Positions 29,627 through 37,122 of a stretch of 44,140 nt of DNA are shown here, piece by piece (the first letter of the stretch is position 1; each line of letters starts with the position of its first letter). The position numbers and the translations under genes were made by a program. Source of the DNA: Clostridiales bacterium (lineage in GTDB: Bacteria; Bacillota; Clostridia; Christensenellales; Aristaeellaceae); contig SVGR01000007.1 of NCBI GenBank assembly GCA_015056265.1, forward strand, positions 1 to 44,140. The letters are read 5' to 3'. The notes under the pieces are model-generated. The model saw nothing but the letters and a program-made list of their open reading frames with translations, was not told the origin of the DNA and did no database searches.

Positions 29627-31297
29627 ATGAAAAACCGCTATATTTCCCTGATGAACCGCACCCTGGACGCCTATTCCATCGATCATATCCACGCCTATTT
29701 TGCCGAGGTCAAGCGGGATGGTCTGACGGAGCACGGTTTCCCCCGCCTGACTGCCAATATTGGTATTCTGATTGCCCATGGTCTGCGCCCCAATTTGCTG
29801 CCCGTTTTCCTGGAAATGATGGATTTTTGCTGCGAAAGCTTTCTGAAGGTCAAGGCCGCCAATGATTTTTCCGTAAAGGAAATCATTTTCTGCCTGATGC
29901 TGCTGGAAGAAAAGCGCATCGTGCCCAAGCCCCGCATCGACAAATGGAAGGCCCTTCTTGCCGCAATCGTACCCCAGGATTGCTATTCCTGCTATGCCTC
30001 CGCCCCGGATGACCGGGTTTACAACTGGGCCCTTTTCACCGCCGTCAGCGAATATATGCGACAGCATATCGGCCTGTGCGACAGCCGGGATTTCATCGAT
30101 ATCCAGCTGGCCTCCCAGCTATATTGGGTGGATGAAAACGGAATGTATCAGGATGCTCCCCCGACCAATCCTATGATGTATGATCTTGTGGGCAGGGCCT
30201 TGTTCGCCGTCCTGCTGCATTTCGGGTACCGGGGAAAATACTACCATGCCATCGATGCCGCCCTGAAAAAATCCGGCCCGCTGATGCTTGAGATGCAATC
30301 GGTCTCCGGTGAAATTCCCTTTGGTGGAAGAAGCGCCCAGTTCATCCATAACGAAGCCCAGCAGGCCATCCTGTGCGAATATGAGGCTCGGCGGTATGCA
30401 AAAGAGGGGAACTTTTCCTTGGCTGCCCGGTTTAAGGCTGGGGCTGAAAAATCCCTGGACTGCATCGAAGCATGGCTGAATGAACGGCCCATCCGGCATG
30501 TAAAAAATTCCTTTCCTACCGAAAGCAATTACGGATGCGAGGCATACGCCTATTTCAACAAGTATATGATCACCACCGCCTCCTTCCTCTATGCCGCCTG
30601 CCTGCTGTGCGATGATGCCATTCCTTCGGCAAATCCCGATGCATCTAGGCCCTATGTTCTCGCCTTGCCTCCCCATTTCCATAAGATTTTTCTGGCCGCC
30701 GGCGATTATTTTTTGGAATGGGATACCTGCGCCGATCCCCATTACGATTGCAGCGGCCTGGGCCGCATCCACAAAAAAGGGGCGCCGTCCGCCCTCTGCC
30801 TTTCCCTGCCCTGCCCGCAAAAGCCCGATTATACCATCGATCTGCCTGGTGCCATCGATCTTTCCCTCTGCGCCGGATATCGAGTACAAAATGCGGATCA
30901 TTTCGCCCTGAGCCGGGAGGTGCCCTATGAAATTCTCTCTTCCGCCCAGGATGCCTTTGCCGCCCGAATAACCCTTCGGAATCTCTTCTCCGATCAAACC
31001 TGCCTGATTACGTCATACTGCGTGGACGCATCAGGCGTGCAAATTTCCCTCACCGGTACCGATGATCTTTGCTTCCTTTTGCCTGCTTTCACATTTGACG
31101 GCAGGGATCACACCCAACTGCAATGGGATGACCACTCCCTCGCCATCACGTATCGCCATTTCACCTGCCGCTATACCACAGACGGCTGCATTGAGGACAG
31201 CGGAAAAATGGGCTGTAACCGCAACGGCCATTACAAGGCCTTTGTTGCCCGGGGCCGCCATCAGCTATCCATCCATATTGGAATCATGCCCGCCTGA
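29627..31297 (+). CDS. Probable (alpha/alpha)6-barrel carbohydrate enzyme
   Basis: A 556-aa cytoplasmic protein (no signal peptide). The first 330 residues are helical, with SGEIPFGGRSAQFIHNEAQQ, a His/Glu/Arg-rich loop, and SNYGCEAYAYFNKY, which recall GH154 / DUF2264-like (alpha/alpha)6-barrel enzymes acting on uronic-acid or unsaturated sugars. The last 200 residues are beta-rich, as in the sandwich domain that follows the barrel in such enzymes. It begins 10 nt after the kinase stop and ends the sugar operon. Enzyme class is inferred from sequence texture and context; the exact reaction is unknown. Confidence 0.55.
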   Translation: MKNRYISLMNRTLDAYSIDHIHAYFAEVKRDGLTEHGFPRLTANIGILIAHGLRPNLLPVFLEMMDFCCESFLKVKAANDFSVKEIIFCLMLLEEKRIVPKPRIDKWKALLAAIVPQDCYSCYASAPDDRVYNWALFTAVSEYMRQHIGLCDSRDFIDIQLASQLYWVDENGMYQDAPPTNPMMYDLVGRALFAVLLHFGYRGKYYHAIDAALKKSGPLMLEMQSVSGEIPFGGRSAQFIHNEAQQAILCEYEARRYAKEGNFSLAARFKAGAEKSLDCIEAWLNERPIRHVKNSFPTESNYGCEAYAYFNKYMITTASFLYAACLLCDDAIPSANPDASRPYVLALPPHFHKIFLAAGDYFLEWDTCADPHYDCSGLGRIHKKGAPSALCLSLPCPQKPDYTIDLPGAIDLSLCAGYRVQNADHFALSREVPYEILSSAQDAFAARITLRNLFSDQTCLITSYCVDASGVQISLTGTDDLCFLLPAFTFDGRDHTQLQWDDHSLAITYRHFTCRYTTDGCIEDSGKMGCNRNGHYKAFVARGRHQLSIHIGIMPA

Positions 31298-31303
31298 TTT
31301 CTT

Positions 31304-32284
31304 TCACGGACGTGCTTTTTTCCGCGTCCCTTTCGGGCATGTCAGCAGGATAAAGCACAGGCATCCCAGGGCAGGATATACCCCTGCCACAATTTCCTCA
31401 AATCCCATCAATGCTGTCACAGCGGCCGCCATCCCTGCCCAGGGAAGCGGCCGTTTTGTCCACGCAGCGCATATTTCCGAAAGGCCCTGCACAGCAGCGA
31501 TCAACGTGGTAATTACCGCCAGATACATGGCGCAGCCCGCCAGATAATACCCCGTCTTTCCATATGCCCGCAGCAATTCCACTACTGGCAGAGGCGATGC
31601 GGAAAGCGTCCCGCTGTAGGGCAGCAGCGCCCCATTGGCCAGCAGCAGCATACCGCCCATCCCCGCCCCGGCCCAGGCGGCCGCCCGGCAGCAGCCCCGG
31701 CTTTGGCGCTGTCCTCCGGCTTGGCATAATACTCCCGCTGCCAGCATCACATTCATCCCCGCATATCCCAACACCGAAATGACTGCCCCTGCACAATCCA
31801 GGAATGAAAGCGGAACTGCCGCTTCTTCTCCGCCGGGAAGCGCCATGCACAAAATGAATACCCCGATCATCCCCGGCAGCATCAACCGGCTCAGCCACGC
31901 CATGACATTCAGGGAACGGCGAGCCATCCATAAACTGACTGCCAGTGACCCGGCCATTCCCAGTGTTCTGGCATGATGGATGGGCACCATCAGCGCCGCC
32001 AGTTCCCCTGATGCCGCCGTCATGCTTCCCGCCGTTGCTGTCATCAGCAGCGCCGGGATGGCCGCACCCCATCCCCTGCCCCCCGGCAGCAGCCCTGTCA
32101 TCCCCCGACGTCCCCTTTTCATCACCCGGCAGCATAGCCCGGCCATCGCCACTGCGACAAGAAGAATCAGCCCCCAGGATAAATCACCCCAGCGGCTGAA
32201 AAATTGCATAATTTCCCTGCCGGAGGCAAATCCCGCCCCCATCATTGCCCCCAGAATGCATATGGCAACGTCCCTTTCCCCCAT
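31304..32284 (-). CDS. YkvI-like membrane transporter
   Basis: A 326-aa protein with about ten membrane segments, resembling B. subtilis YkvI of the amino-acid/permease superfamily. The first segment carries the family's GAMMGAGFASGREIMQFFSRWG motif. The ATG at 32284 is chosen by the GGAGG site 7 nt before it. It is close to the tRNA-Leu promoter on the opposite strand and converges with the sugar operon, whose stop is 6 nt away. Substrate unknown. Confidence 0.78.
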   Translation of the reverse strand: MGERDVAICILGAMMGAGFASGREIMQFFSRWGDLSWGLILLVAVAMAGLCCRVMKRGRRGMTGLLPGGRGWGAAIPALLMTATAGSMTAASGELAALMVPIHHARTLGMAGSLAVSLWMARRSLNVMAWLSRLMLPGMIGVFILCMALPGGEEAAVPLSFLDCAGAVISVLGYAGMNVMLAAGVLCQAGGQRQSRGCCRAAAWAGAGMGGMLLLANGALLPYSGTLSASPLPVVELLRAYGKTGYYLAGCAMYLAVITTLIAAVQGLSEICAAWTKRPLPWAGMAAAVTALMGFEEIVAGVYPALGCLCFILLTCPKGTRKKARP

Positions 32285-32359
32285 GGCCGTCCCTCCTCCT
32301 GCCACAGGGTATGCACGTTCCTTTTCTCCACATGCCTGTAATTTTATCCGCTTCCCCCC

Positions 32360-32388
32360 TTGACAGCCCAACAGAATAATTGTATAAT
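32360..32388 (+). promoter_or_regulatory. Consensus promoter of tRNA-Leu
   Basis: TTGACA (32360-32365), 17-bp spacer, TATAAT (32383-32388): both boxes perfect. The tRNA begins 9 nt after the -10 box, so there is almost no leader. Confidence 0.92.
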
Positions 32389-32397
32389 CTTGTTTGC

Positions 32398-32481
32398 GCC
32401 GATGTGATGGAATTGGCAGACGTGACGGACTCAAAATCCGTTGATGGCGACATCGTGTGGGTTCGAGTCCCACCATCGGCA
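32398..32481 (+). tRNA. tRNA-Leu (anticodon CAA)
   Basis: GCCGATG pairs with CATCGGC to form the acceptor stem. The anticodon loop is CTCAAAA inside the ACGGA/TCCGT stem, giving anticodon CAA for UUG. A class II variable arm (GATGGCGACATC) and the T arm GGGTTCGAGTCCC are present. The CCA end is not encoded. Confidence 0.96.
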
Positions 32482-32488
32482 CTGTTTT

Positions 32489-32518
32489 GACGGCTTGCGC
32501 TTGCAAGTCGTTTTTTTA
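32489..32518 (+). terminator. Terminator of tRNA-Leu
   Basis: ACGGCTTGC/GCAAGTCGT (one G-U pair) with a GCTT loop, followed by TTTTTTT. Confidence 0.85.
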
Positions 32519-32570
32519 TTCATGCATTAAACAAAATATGCCAATGATGGTATCAATAAGAATTCATTTG

Positions 32571-32643
32571 TATGCTATATTCTCCATAAGCGGAATGATT
32601 ATCAATCCGCCCCGGCTCATCCAACTACACCGGGGCATTTTTC
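32571..32643 (+). ncRNA. Candidate small RNA between tRNA-Leu and ferredoxin
   Basis: An extended -10 element TATGCTATATT (32571-32581) precedes about 55 nt holding a GCGGA/TCCGC hairpin (32590-32610) and a GCCCCGG/CCGGGGC hairpin (32609-32636) with TTTTT after it. The two hairpins share two bases. No reading frame fits between. A possible small RNA; it could equally be a stray terminator. Confidence 0.35.
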
Positions 32644-32663
32644 ATTCCGAATAAAAAAACGCA

Positions 32664-32691
32664 TAAAAAAACCGCCGGTCAAACCGGCGGC
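32664..32691 (-). terminator. Terminator of the ferredoxin gene
   Basis: CCGCCGGTTTGACCGGCGG on the minus strand followed by TTTTTTT, starting 16 nt after the stop codon. Confidence 0.9.
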
Positions 32692-32706
32692 ACAGGTGGA
32701 TCAAAA

Positions 32707-32877
32707 TCAGGCCTGTTCGGGAGCGCCAACGGGGCAGTTATCGGCGCAGGCGCCGCAATCGATGCACTTATCGGCGTCGATTTCGTACTTGCCATCGCCT
32801 TCGGAAATGGCCTGCACGGGGCAATCGGCTTCACAAGCGCCGCAGCTGATGCAAGCATCGGTAATTTTGTATGCCAT
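32707..32877 (-). CDS. 2[4Fe-4S] ferredoxin
   Basis: A 56-aa clostridial-type ferredoxin, the soluble low-potential electron carrier of anaerobic metabolism. Two clusters are complete: C9-x2-C12-x2-C15-x3-C19-P and C38-x2-C41-x2-C44-x3-C48-P. Sequence starts MAYKITDACISCGACEADCP and ends VGAPEQA. GGAGGTG lies 9 nt before the ATG. It is a single-gene unit with its own promoter and terminator. It is too short for most gene-length cut-offs. Confidence 0.97.
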   Translation of the reverse strand: MAYKITDACISCGACEADCPVQAISEGDGKYEIDADKCIDCGACADNCPVGAPEQA

Positions 32878-32918
32878 AATAAAGCACCTCCATACGTATT
32901 CGCTTTCGCGTCTTATAT

Positions 32919-32947
32919 ATCATACCACTATCATGGAAAAATTGCAA
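32919..32947 (-). promoter_or_regulatory. Promoter of ferredoxin
   Basis: Minus-strand TTGCAA (32947-32942) and TATGAT (32924-32919), 17-bp spacer, about 42 nt before the ATG. Confidence 0.7.
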
Positions 32948-32970
32948 GCAGTTGTTTCAGAAGAAACAGA

Positions 32971-34707
32971 TTAAAAACCATTTTCCTTATTGATGGCGTC
33001 AATCTCACTCTTTTTCATGATCCGGGCGCAGGTATTGCAGGGGGTCAGCTTGGCGAATTTTCCCGTTTCCAGTTCGCCGTAGCTGAATTCCGTCAGGGGC
33101 AGATACCGATCCTTCACCCCAGAGCAATACTGGTCTTCATGGTAATTCTTACCGTTATTGGGATTGTAGTACAAGGGCGTGGAATCGGCGGGATAATCAA
33201 TGAAGCGGCCGGTATCATCCCAGATGAGAATCTTGGTCCAAAGCTTCAGGTTATCCCACAGCCATTTGATGTTCTGCCCCTGTTCATTGGCAGCCTTCTG
33301 CACCCGGATACAGCCGTGACTGGCCTTTTTGCCCAGCATGGGCACTGTATTGGAATAATCCCGCTGGGAGGAAGGGGTATGCTCATCGCCGATATAGGGC
33401 ACCTCGTGAATCAGCGTACCATCGTTCACCCGCATCCCATAGGCGCACCACAGATTACCCGCCGGGAACCCGCCGGAAAAACTGCAGAGATAGTATTCAC
33501 CGGAGGGGGTCTCGTTCCAGGGCTGCTCGTCATTGTTAAGGCCGGTGGAAACCAGCAGGGTGCCGATGCACTTGCCTTCAGAGAAAATATACATCTTCTG
33601 CTCCAGCTTATCAATCAGCAGGCCGTAATCCGTGCGGGGATTTCTTGTTTTCAACAGGGATGTTTTCACATAGCCACGAATCAGATCATCGGTATTGCCG
33701 CTGCCCCTGTGGCCTTTTTTATTGTATCTGTCGCCATAGGAGGAATTATACGCTTCAACCAGGGACCAGCCGTTATCCAGCGTTTCCAGCACATGTACCC
33801 CCTGGGAATCGCAAGTGATTTCGCCCACGATGTTCTCCCGTTTGGTGCTGTTATCGGGGGTTTTGCGCAGGGCATACTGGGTTTTCTGATCGCCTTCGAT
33901 GACGATCATGGGCTGCATCATCACTTCCCAGATGGCGGCTTCGTCCATCACGCCCACTGGCAGCGTCCAGAAGTTCAGTCCTTCATCCGCCTGGGTGGTG
34001 ACTGCACTGGGGATAATGATGCGGGGCGTGGGGGCCGGGGTGGCGGTGGGCACAGGGGTAGGCGTCGGGATCCCTGTGATGGTGAGAAAAATCTGTTGGG
34101 CGCTGCTGGAAAAACCGGTGTTGTCCGTCAGCTTCATTTGCACCGGATACCGACCGGGCACTACGCCGGCGGCCAGGCCGTCCCAGACAAATTCATTGTC
34201 CCCTTCCTGCACCTTTTCTTCCAGGATCACATGCCAAGTGCCATCCGCCAGCTTGATCTGCATCAGCAGCGTACCGGGCATATTCACCTTGGCGCAGACA
34301 GGCCACTTTTCCCCTTCCAGAATGCTGCTGTCCGCCTGGATAGACTGGATCCGGGGACTTTCCGTCCCCACTGTCACCGGCCGGGATACGGTCTGGGTGC
34401 CCAGGGTCAATTGCAGCAGGTATTCTCCGGGCGGGCAGGGATTGCCGTTTGTGTCAAAGCCGTTCCAGGTCAGATGGTTTTCACCGGCAGCGGCATTGAA
34501 GCCGTTCCAGATGGTAGCGGCCAATTGCCCGTCACCCGTACGCAGCTCCACATGCGCTTCTCCGCCGACATCGGCAAAAAAGCTGATCCGCTCTGTCTTG
34601 CCCGGACGAATCACATCCGGGGCCACGGTGAAATCCGTCTCCTGGGCCAGGGCCCAGAGGGGAATGAGAAGCAGAAGAAAACTGATCAACAGAAATCGCT
34701 TGTGCAT
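32971..34707 (-). CDS. Secreted L,D-transpeptidase (YkuD) with Ig-like and Cys/His domains
   Basis: A 578-aa exported enzyme expected to make 3-3 cross-links in peptidoglycan or attach proteins. Order: signal peptide (MHKRFLLISFLLLLIPLWALA); two FlgD-like Ig domains (WNGFDTNGNPCPPGEYLLQL; WDGLAAGVVPGRYPVQMKL); a Pro/Thr linker (TPTPVPTATPAPTP); an SH3-like stretch; the YkuD domain with catalytic SHGCIRV (463-469, Cys466) and the upstream His in GTLIHEVPYIG; and a C-terminal mini-domain with His523, Cys528 and CNTC (557-560), like the zinc-binding YHxxxC...CxxC tails of some secreted nucleases. ATG at 34707 follows AGGAG by 7 nt. The last domain is an uncommon addition for this family. Confidence 0.9.
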   Translation of the reverse strand: MHKRFLLISFLLLLIPLWALAQETDFTVAPDVIRPGKTERISFFADVGGEAHVELRTGDGQLAATIWNGFNAAAGENHLTWNGFDTNGNPCPPGEYLLQLTLGTQTVSRPVTVGTESPRIQSIQADSSILEGEKWPVCAKVNMPGTLLMQIKLADGTWHVILEEKVQEGDNEFVWDGLAAGVVPGRYPVQMKLTDNTGFSSSAQQIFLTITGIPTPTPVPTATPAPTPRIIIPSAVTTQADEGLNFWTLPVGVMDEAAIWEVMMQPMIVIEGDQKTQYALRKTPDNSTKRENIVGEITCDSQGVHVLETLDNGWSLVEAYNSSYGDRYNKKGHRGSGNTDDLIRGYVKTSLLKTRNPRTDYGLLIDKLEQKMYIFSEGKCIGTLLVSTGLNNDEQPWNETPSGEYYLCSFSGGFPAGNLWCAYGMRVNDGTLIHEVPYIGDEHTPSSQRDYSNTVPMLGKKASHGCIRVQKAANEQGQNIKWLWDNLKLWTKILIWDDTGRFIDYPADSTPLYYNPNNGKNYHEDQYCSGVKDRYLPLTEFSYGELETGKFAKLTPCNTCARIMKKSEIDAINKENGF

Positions 34708-34742
34708 GGCGGTCTCCTTCAAAATTCAAAGTAATCATGGTT

Positions 34743-34771
34743 ATTTTATCATTTTTCTTCTGTGCTGCCAA
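34743..34771 (-). promoter_or_regulatory. Promoter of the L,D-transpeptidase gene
   Basis: Minus-strand TTGGCA (34771-34766) and TAAAAT (34748-34743), 17-bp spacer, about 36 nt before the ATG. A TATAAT facing the other way (around 34835-34840) serves the redox operon. Confidence 0.7.
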
Positions 34772-34876
34772 GAGATAATCGTGTACAAAATGTAAATCTT
34801 CATTGGATTTTGTTTTGATTCATCGAAATTCGTGGTATAATTATTATGAATTAATTTCCCCGAAAGGAGAAAACAC

Positions 34877-35758
34877 ATGAAAAAACTGATGCTTCTTTTA
34901 CTCGCCCTGATGCTTGCGCTTCCCTCCGCCCTTGGGGAAGGAACCGGTGCCCTTACGCTTGACCAGCTGAAGTCCCGGATAGATACCAATCCTTACGTGA
35001 ATCTGATTGATGTCCGGGATGCCGCCGCCTATGACGCCGCCCATCTCCCCAACGCCATGAACATGCCCCTGGATGAGCTGCAGGCAGAAATGCAGGCCAT
35101 TTTGGACGGCGGGTTTTCCTATATGGATGCGGAAATCATTGTGTACGGCCAGGAGGAGCCGGATAGCCGCAAGGCTGCTGATATCGTAAGCGCCCTGGGC
35201 TTTACTAATGTTTCCTTCGCCTGGGACATTGCCGCTTGGTCTCATAAGCTGATTGATACCCAGACGGAAGCCGCCCAGGCCATGCGCATTCTTGGGGGCA
35301 TGGATGCCATGGATATCCACGGAAATCCTGTCACAGAAGAACTGATCTTTTCCCAAAAACTGACCATGGTGAACGTATGGGCCACCTACTGCAATCCCTG
35401 CCTGCAGGAAATGCCTGATCTTGGCCGAATCGCCCAGGAAATGAAGGATCAGGGCGTGCAGATCGTAGGCGTCGTCAGCGATACCCTGGATTACTACGGC
35501 AACCGGGATGAGAAAAATATCGCCCTGGCCCAGGAAATTGCCCAGTCCACCCAGGCGGATTATGTGCATATCGTGCCGGATCTGACCATTATGCAGAAAC
35601 TGCTGCCCCAAATTTCTTCCGTCCCCACTACCTTCTTCCTGGATCAGGCGGGCAATCTGGTAGGCGGCGTCTATCTGGGCTCCCGCAATTATGAGCAGTG
35701 GATGGCCATTATCAATGAAACCCTGCCCCTGGTAAACGGGGCGGAGGTTGCCCAATGA
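34877..35758 (+). CDS. Rhodanese-like plus TlpA/ResA thioredoxin-like fusion, secreted
   Basis: A 293-aa exported two-domain protein. After the signal peptide comes a rhodanese-like domain (residues 25-125: LIDVRDAAAYDAAHLPNAMN, then EIIVYGQ) in which the catalytic Cys position after VY is Gly91, so sulfur transfer is not expected. The second domain (from about 150) is a TlpA/ResA-like thioredoxin with the active site WATYCNPCLQEMP (Cys172, Cys175) and VPTTFFLDQAGNLVGG near the end. It would exchange disulfides outside the membrane. The stop overlaps the next start (ATGA), and the operon continues with a CXXC mini-protein and a polyferredoxin. Confidence 0.88.
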   Translation: MKKLMLLLLALMLALPSALGEGTGALTLDQLKSRIDTNPYVNLIDVRDAAAYDAAHLPNAMNMPLDELQAEMQAILDGGFSYMDAEIIVYGQEEPDSRKAADIVSALGFTNVSFAWDIAAWSHKLIDTQTEAAQAMRILGGMDAMDIHGNPVTEELIFSQKLTMVNVWATYCNPCLQEMPDLGRIAQEMKDQGVQIVGVVSDTLDYYGNRDEKNIALAQEIAQSTQADYVHIVPDLTIMQKLLPQISSVPTTFFLDQAGNLVGGVYLGSRNYEQWMAIINETLPLVNGAEVAQ

Positions 35759-35910
35759 GGGCGGCCGGCCATTGGCTCAAAGCATACGGCGGCTGGGTAC
35801 TCCTGGCCGCCGGCGCCGCATTTCTGGCCATCGGCGTTCTCCGGGGGGAACATATGACGGTGCTTGCCAAGGCCATCCGGGTGTGCCTGGAATGCATCGG
35901 TCTGGGTTAA
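35755..35910 (+). CDS. CD1871A-family CXXC mini-protein
   Basis: A 51-aa single-pass membrane protein: MRAAGHWLKAYGGWVLLAAG, a hydrophobic helix, then a C-terminal region with KAIRVCLECIGLG. The CLECIG(L/I)G tail is the hallmark of the small CD1871A family found beside TlpA-like and NapH-like genes in Clostridia. Start overlaps the thioredoxin stop; the polyferredoxin starts 10 nt after its stop. It may pass electrons across the membrane through its Cys pair, an inference from gene order. Confidence 0.8.
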   Translation: MRAAGHWLKAYGGWVLLAAGAAFLAIGVLRGEHMTVLAKAIRVCLECIGLG

Positions 35911-35920
35911 GGAGGCTGGC

Positions 35921-37018
35921 ATGGCAAAGAAAAAGCATTTCTTTTCTCCCCGGCTGATGATTCAATTGGCATTTACCGCCATCACCAACGGCTATATGGC
36001 CGGCTTCGCCAGAAAAACCATCTATCAGGGCCCCGCAAAGCAGATTTGCCTGCCGGGGCTGAATTGCTATTCCTGTCCTGGCGCATTGGGTTCCTGTCCC
36101 ATTGGCTCCCTGCAGGCGGTCCTGGCCAGCCGGGATTTTTCCTTTTCCTTTTATGTGCTGGGATTTCTGATGGCGGTGGGTGCCCTGTGTGGACGACTGG
36201 TATGCGGCTTTCTATGCCCCTTTGGATTGGTTCAGGATCTGCTGCACAAAATTCCCTTGCCAAAGAAATGGAAAATCCGCCGCATCCCCGGCGAAAAAAA
36301 GATCGCGCACCTGCGGTATGCTATCCTGATCCTGTTTGTGATTCTGCTGCCCTCCCTGGCGGTCAATGATATCGGCCAGGGGGATCCATGGTTCTGCAAA
36401 TATATCTGCCCGTCCGGCACCCTGATGGGCGGCGTGCCCCTGGTGGCTTTGGATACGGCGAGTACCCCAGCACAAAGTGCGGCGCCTTCCTCCCTCTCCC
36501 CTGCCGCCGGCGGGATTTCCCCGTCCCTTGGCGGCCCTGCCCTCACTCCCTCACTCAGCGCCGGCCCCTCCCTTTCCGGCGGACTCCAGGGAGGGCAGAA
36601 CACACAGCCCGCTGTGCAATCCGTAAGCGGCGGATACCGGGATGCCGCAGGCCCCCTGTTCAACTGGAAACTGACGCTGCTGCTTGTGCTCCTGGCCTTT
36701 TCCATTGTGTATTATCGGCCCTTCTGCCGCTTTCTCTGCCCACTGGGGGCTCTTTACGGCCTGACCAATCCCATTTCCATCTATCGTTTCAAGCTGCTTA
36801 AGGACCGCTGTGTCAACTGCGGCGCCTGTAAACGCGCCTGCAAATTGGGCATCGATCCGGTGAAGACCCCCAACTCACCGGAATGTATCCGCTGCGGGGA
36901 CTGCATCCGGGCCTGTCCCCATAAGGCGCTGCTGCCCACTCTTGGCATCAAACGGCAAAAGAAAAATGCATCCGGCTGCAGCGGCAATTGCCAGGGCTGC
37001 AGCGGATGCGGAAAATAA
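35921..37018 (+). CDS. NapH/CcoG-like membrane 4Fe-4S polyferredoxin
   Basis: A 365-aa membrane protein with about five membrane segments and four cysteine-rich sites. CLPGLNCYSCPGALGSCPIG (43-62), then CGFLCPFG and CPLGALYG, are the NapH-type CxxxCP motifs. The C-terminus has two [4Fe-4S] sites: C297, C300, C303, C307 and C322, C325, C328, C332. Residues 179-245 are a Ser/Pro/Gly/Ala low-complexity insert between membrane parts. The last 15 residues are CSGNCQGCSGCGK-like, adding five cysteines. With the two upstream genes it forms a transmembrane electron or thiol-redox unit. GGAGG is 6 nt before the ATG. Confidence 0.88.
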   Translation: MAKKKHFFSPRLMIQLAFTAITNGYMAGFARKTIYQGPAKQICLPGLNCYSCPGALGSCPIGSLQAVLASRDFSFSFYVLGFLMAVGALCGRLVCGFLCPFGLVQDLLHKIPLPKKWKIRRIPGEKKIAHLRYAILILFVILLPSLAVNDIGQGDPWFCKYICPSGTLMGGVPLVALDTASTPAQSAAPSSLSPAAGGISPSLGGPALTPSLSAGPSLSGGLQGGQNTQPAVQSVSGGYRDAAGPLFNWKLTLLLVLLAFSIVYYRPFCRFLCPLGALYGLTNPISIYRFKLLKDRCVNCGACKRACKLGIDPVKTPNSPECIRCGDCIRACPHKALLPTLGIKRQKKNASGCSGNCQGCSGCGK

Positions 37019-37034
37019 TCCCGATCACCCCTTC

Positions 37035-37072
37035 GCCCCATCCGGCATATGCTGCTGGTGGGGCCTTTCTTA
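37035..37072 (+). terminator. Terminator-like hairpin after the redox operon
   Basis: GCCCCA/TGGGGC with inner CGGCA/TGCTG pairing, followed by CTTTCTT. A second small hairpin, CCGGCTG/CAGCCGG, lies at about 37079-37097. Confidence 0.6.
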
Positions 37073-37122
37073 TGGCCCCCGGCTGAAAGACAGCCGGAAA
37101 AAGAAGAAATGGGGTATGTAAT

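Noticed and set aside
27964-29628. 554-codon open frame on the minus strand
   Set aside because: Lies wholly antisense to the araB-type kinase, has no ribosome site, and its translation has shadow composition (His/Gln/Gly-rich, no domain).
33139-34734. 531-codon open frame on the plus strand
   Set aside because: Antisense to the L,D-transpeptidase; arises from codon bias of the true gene.
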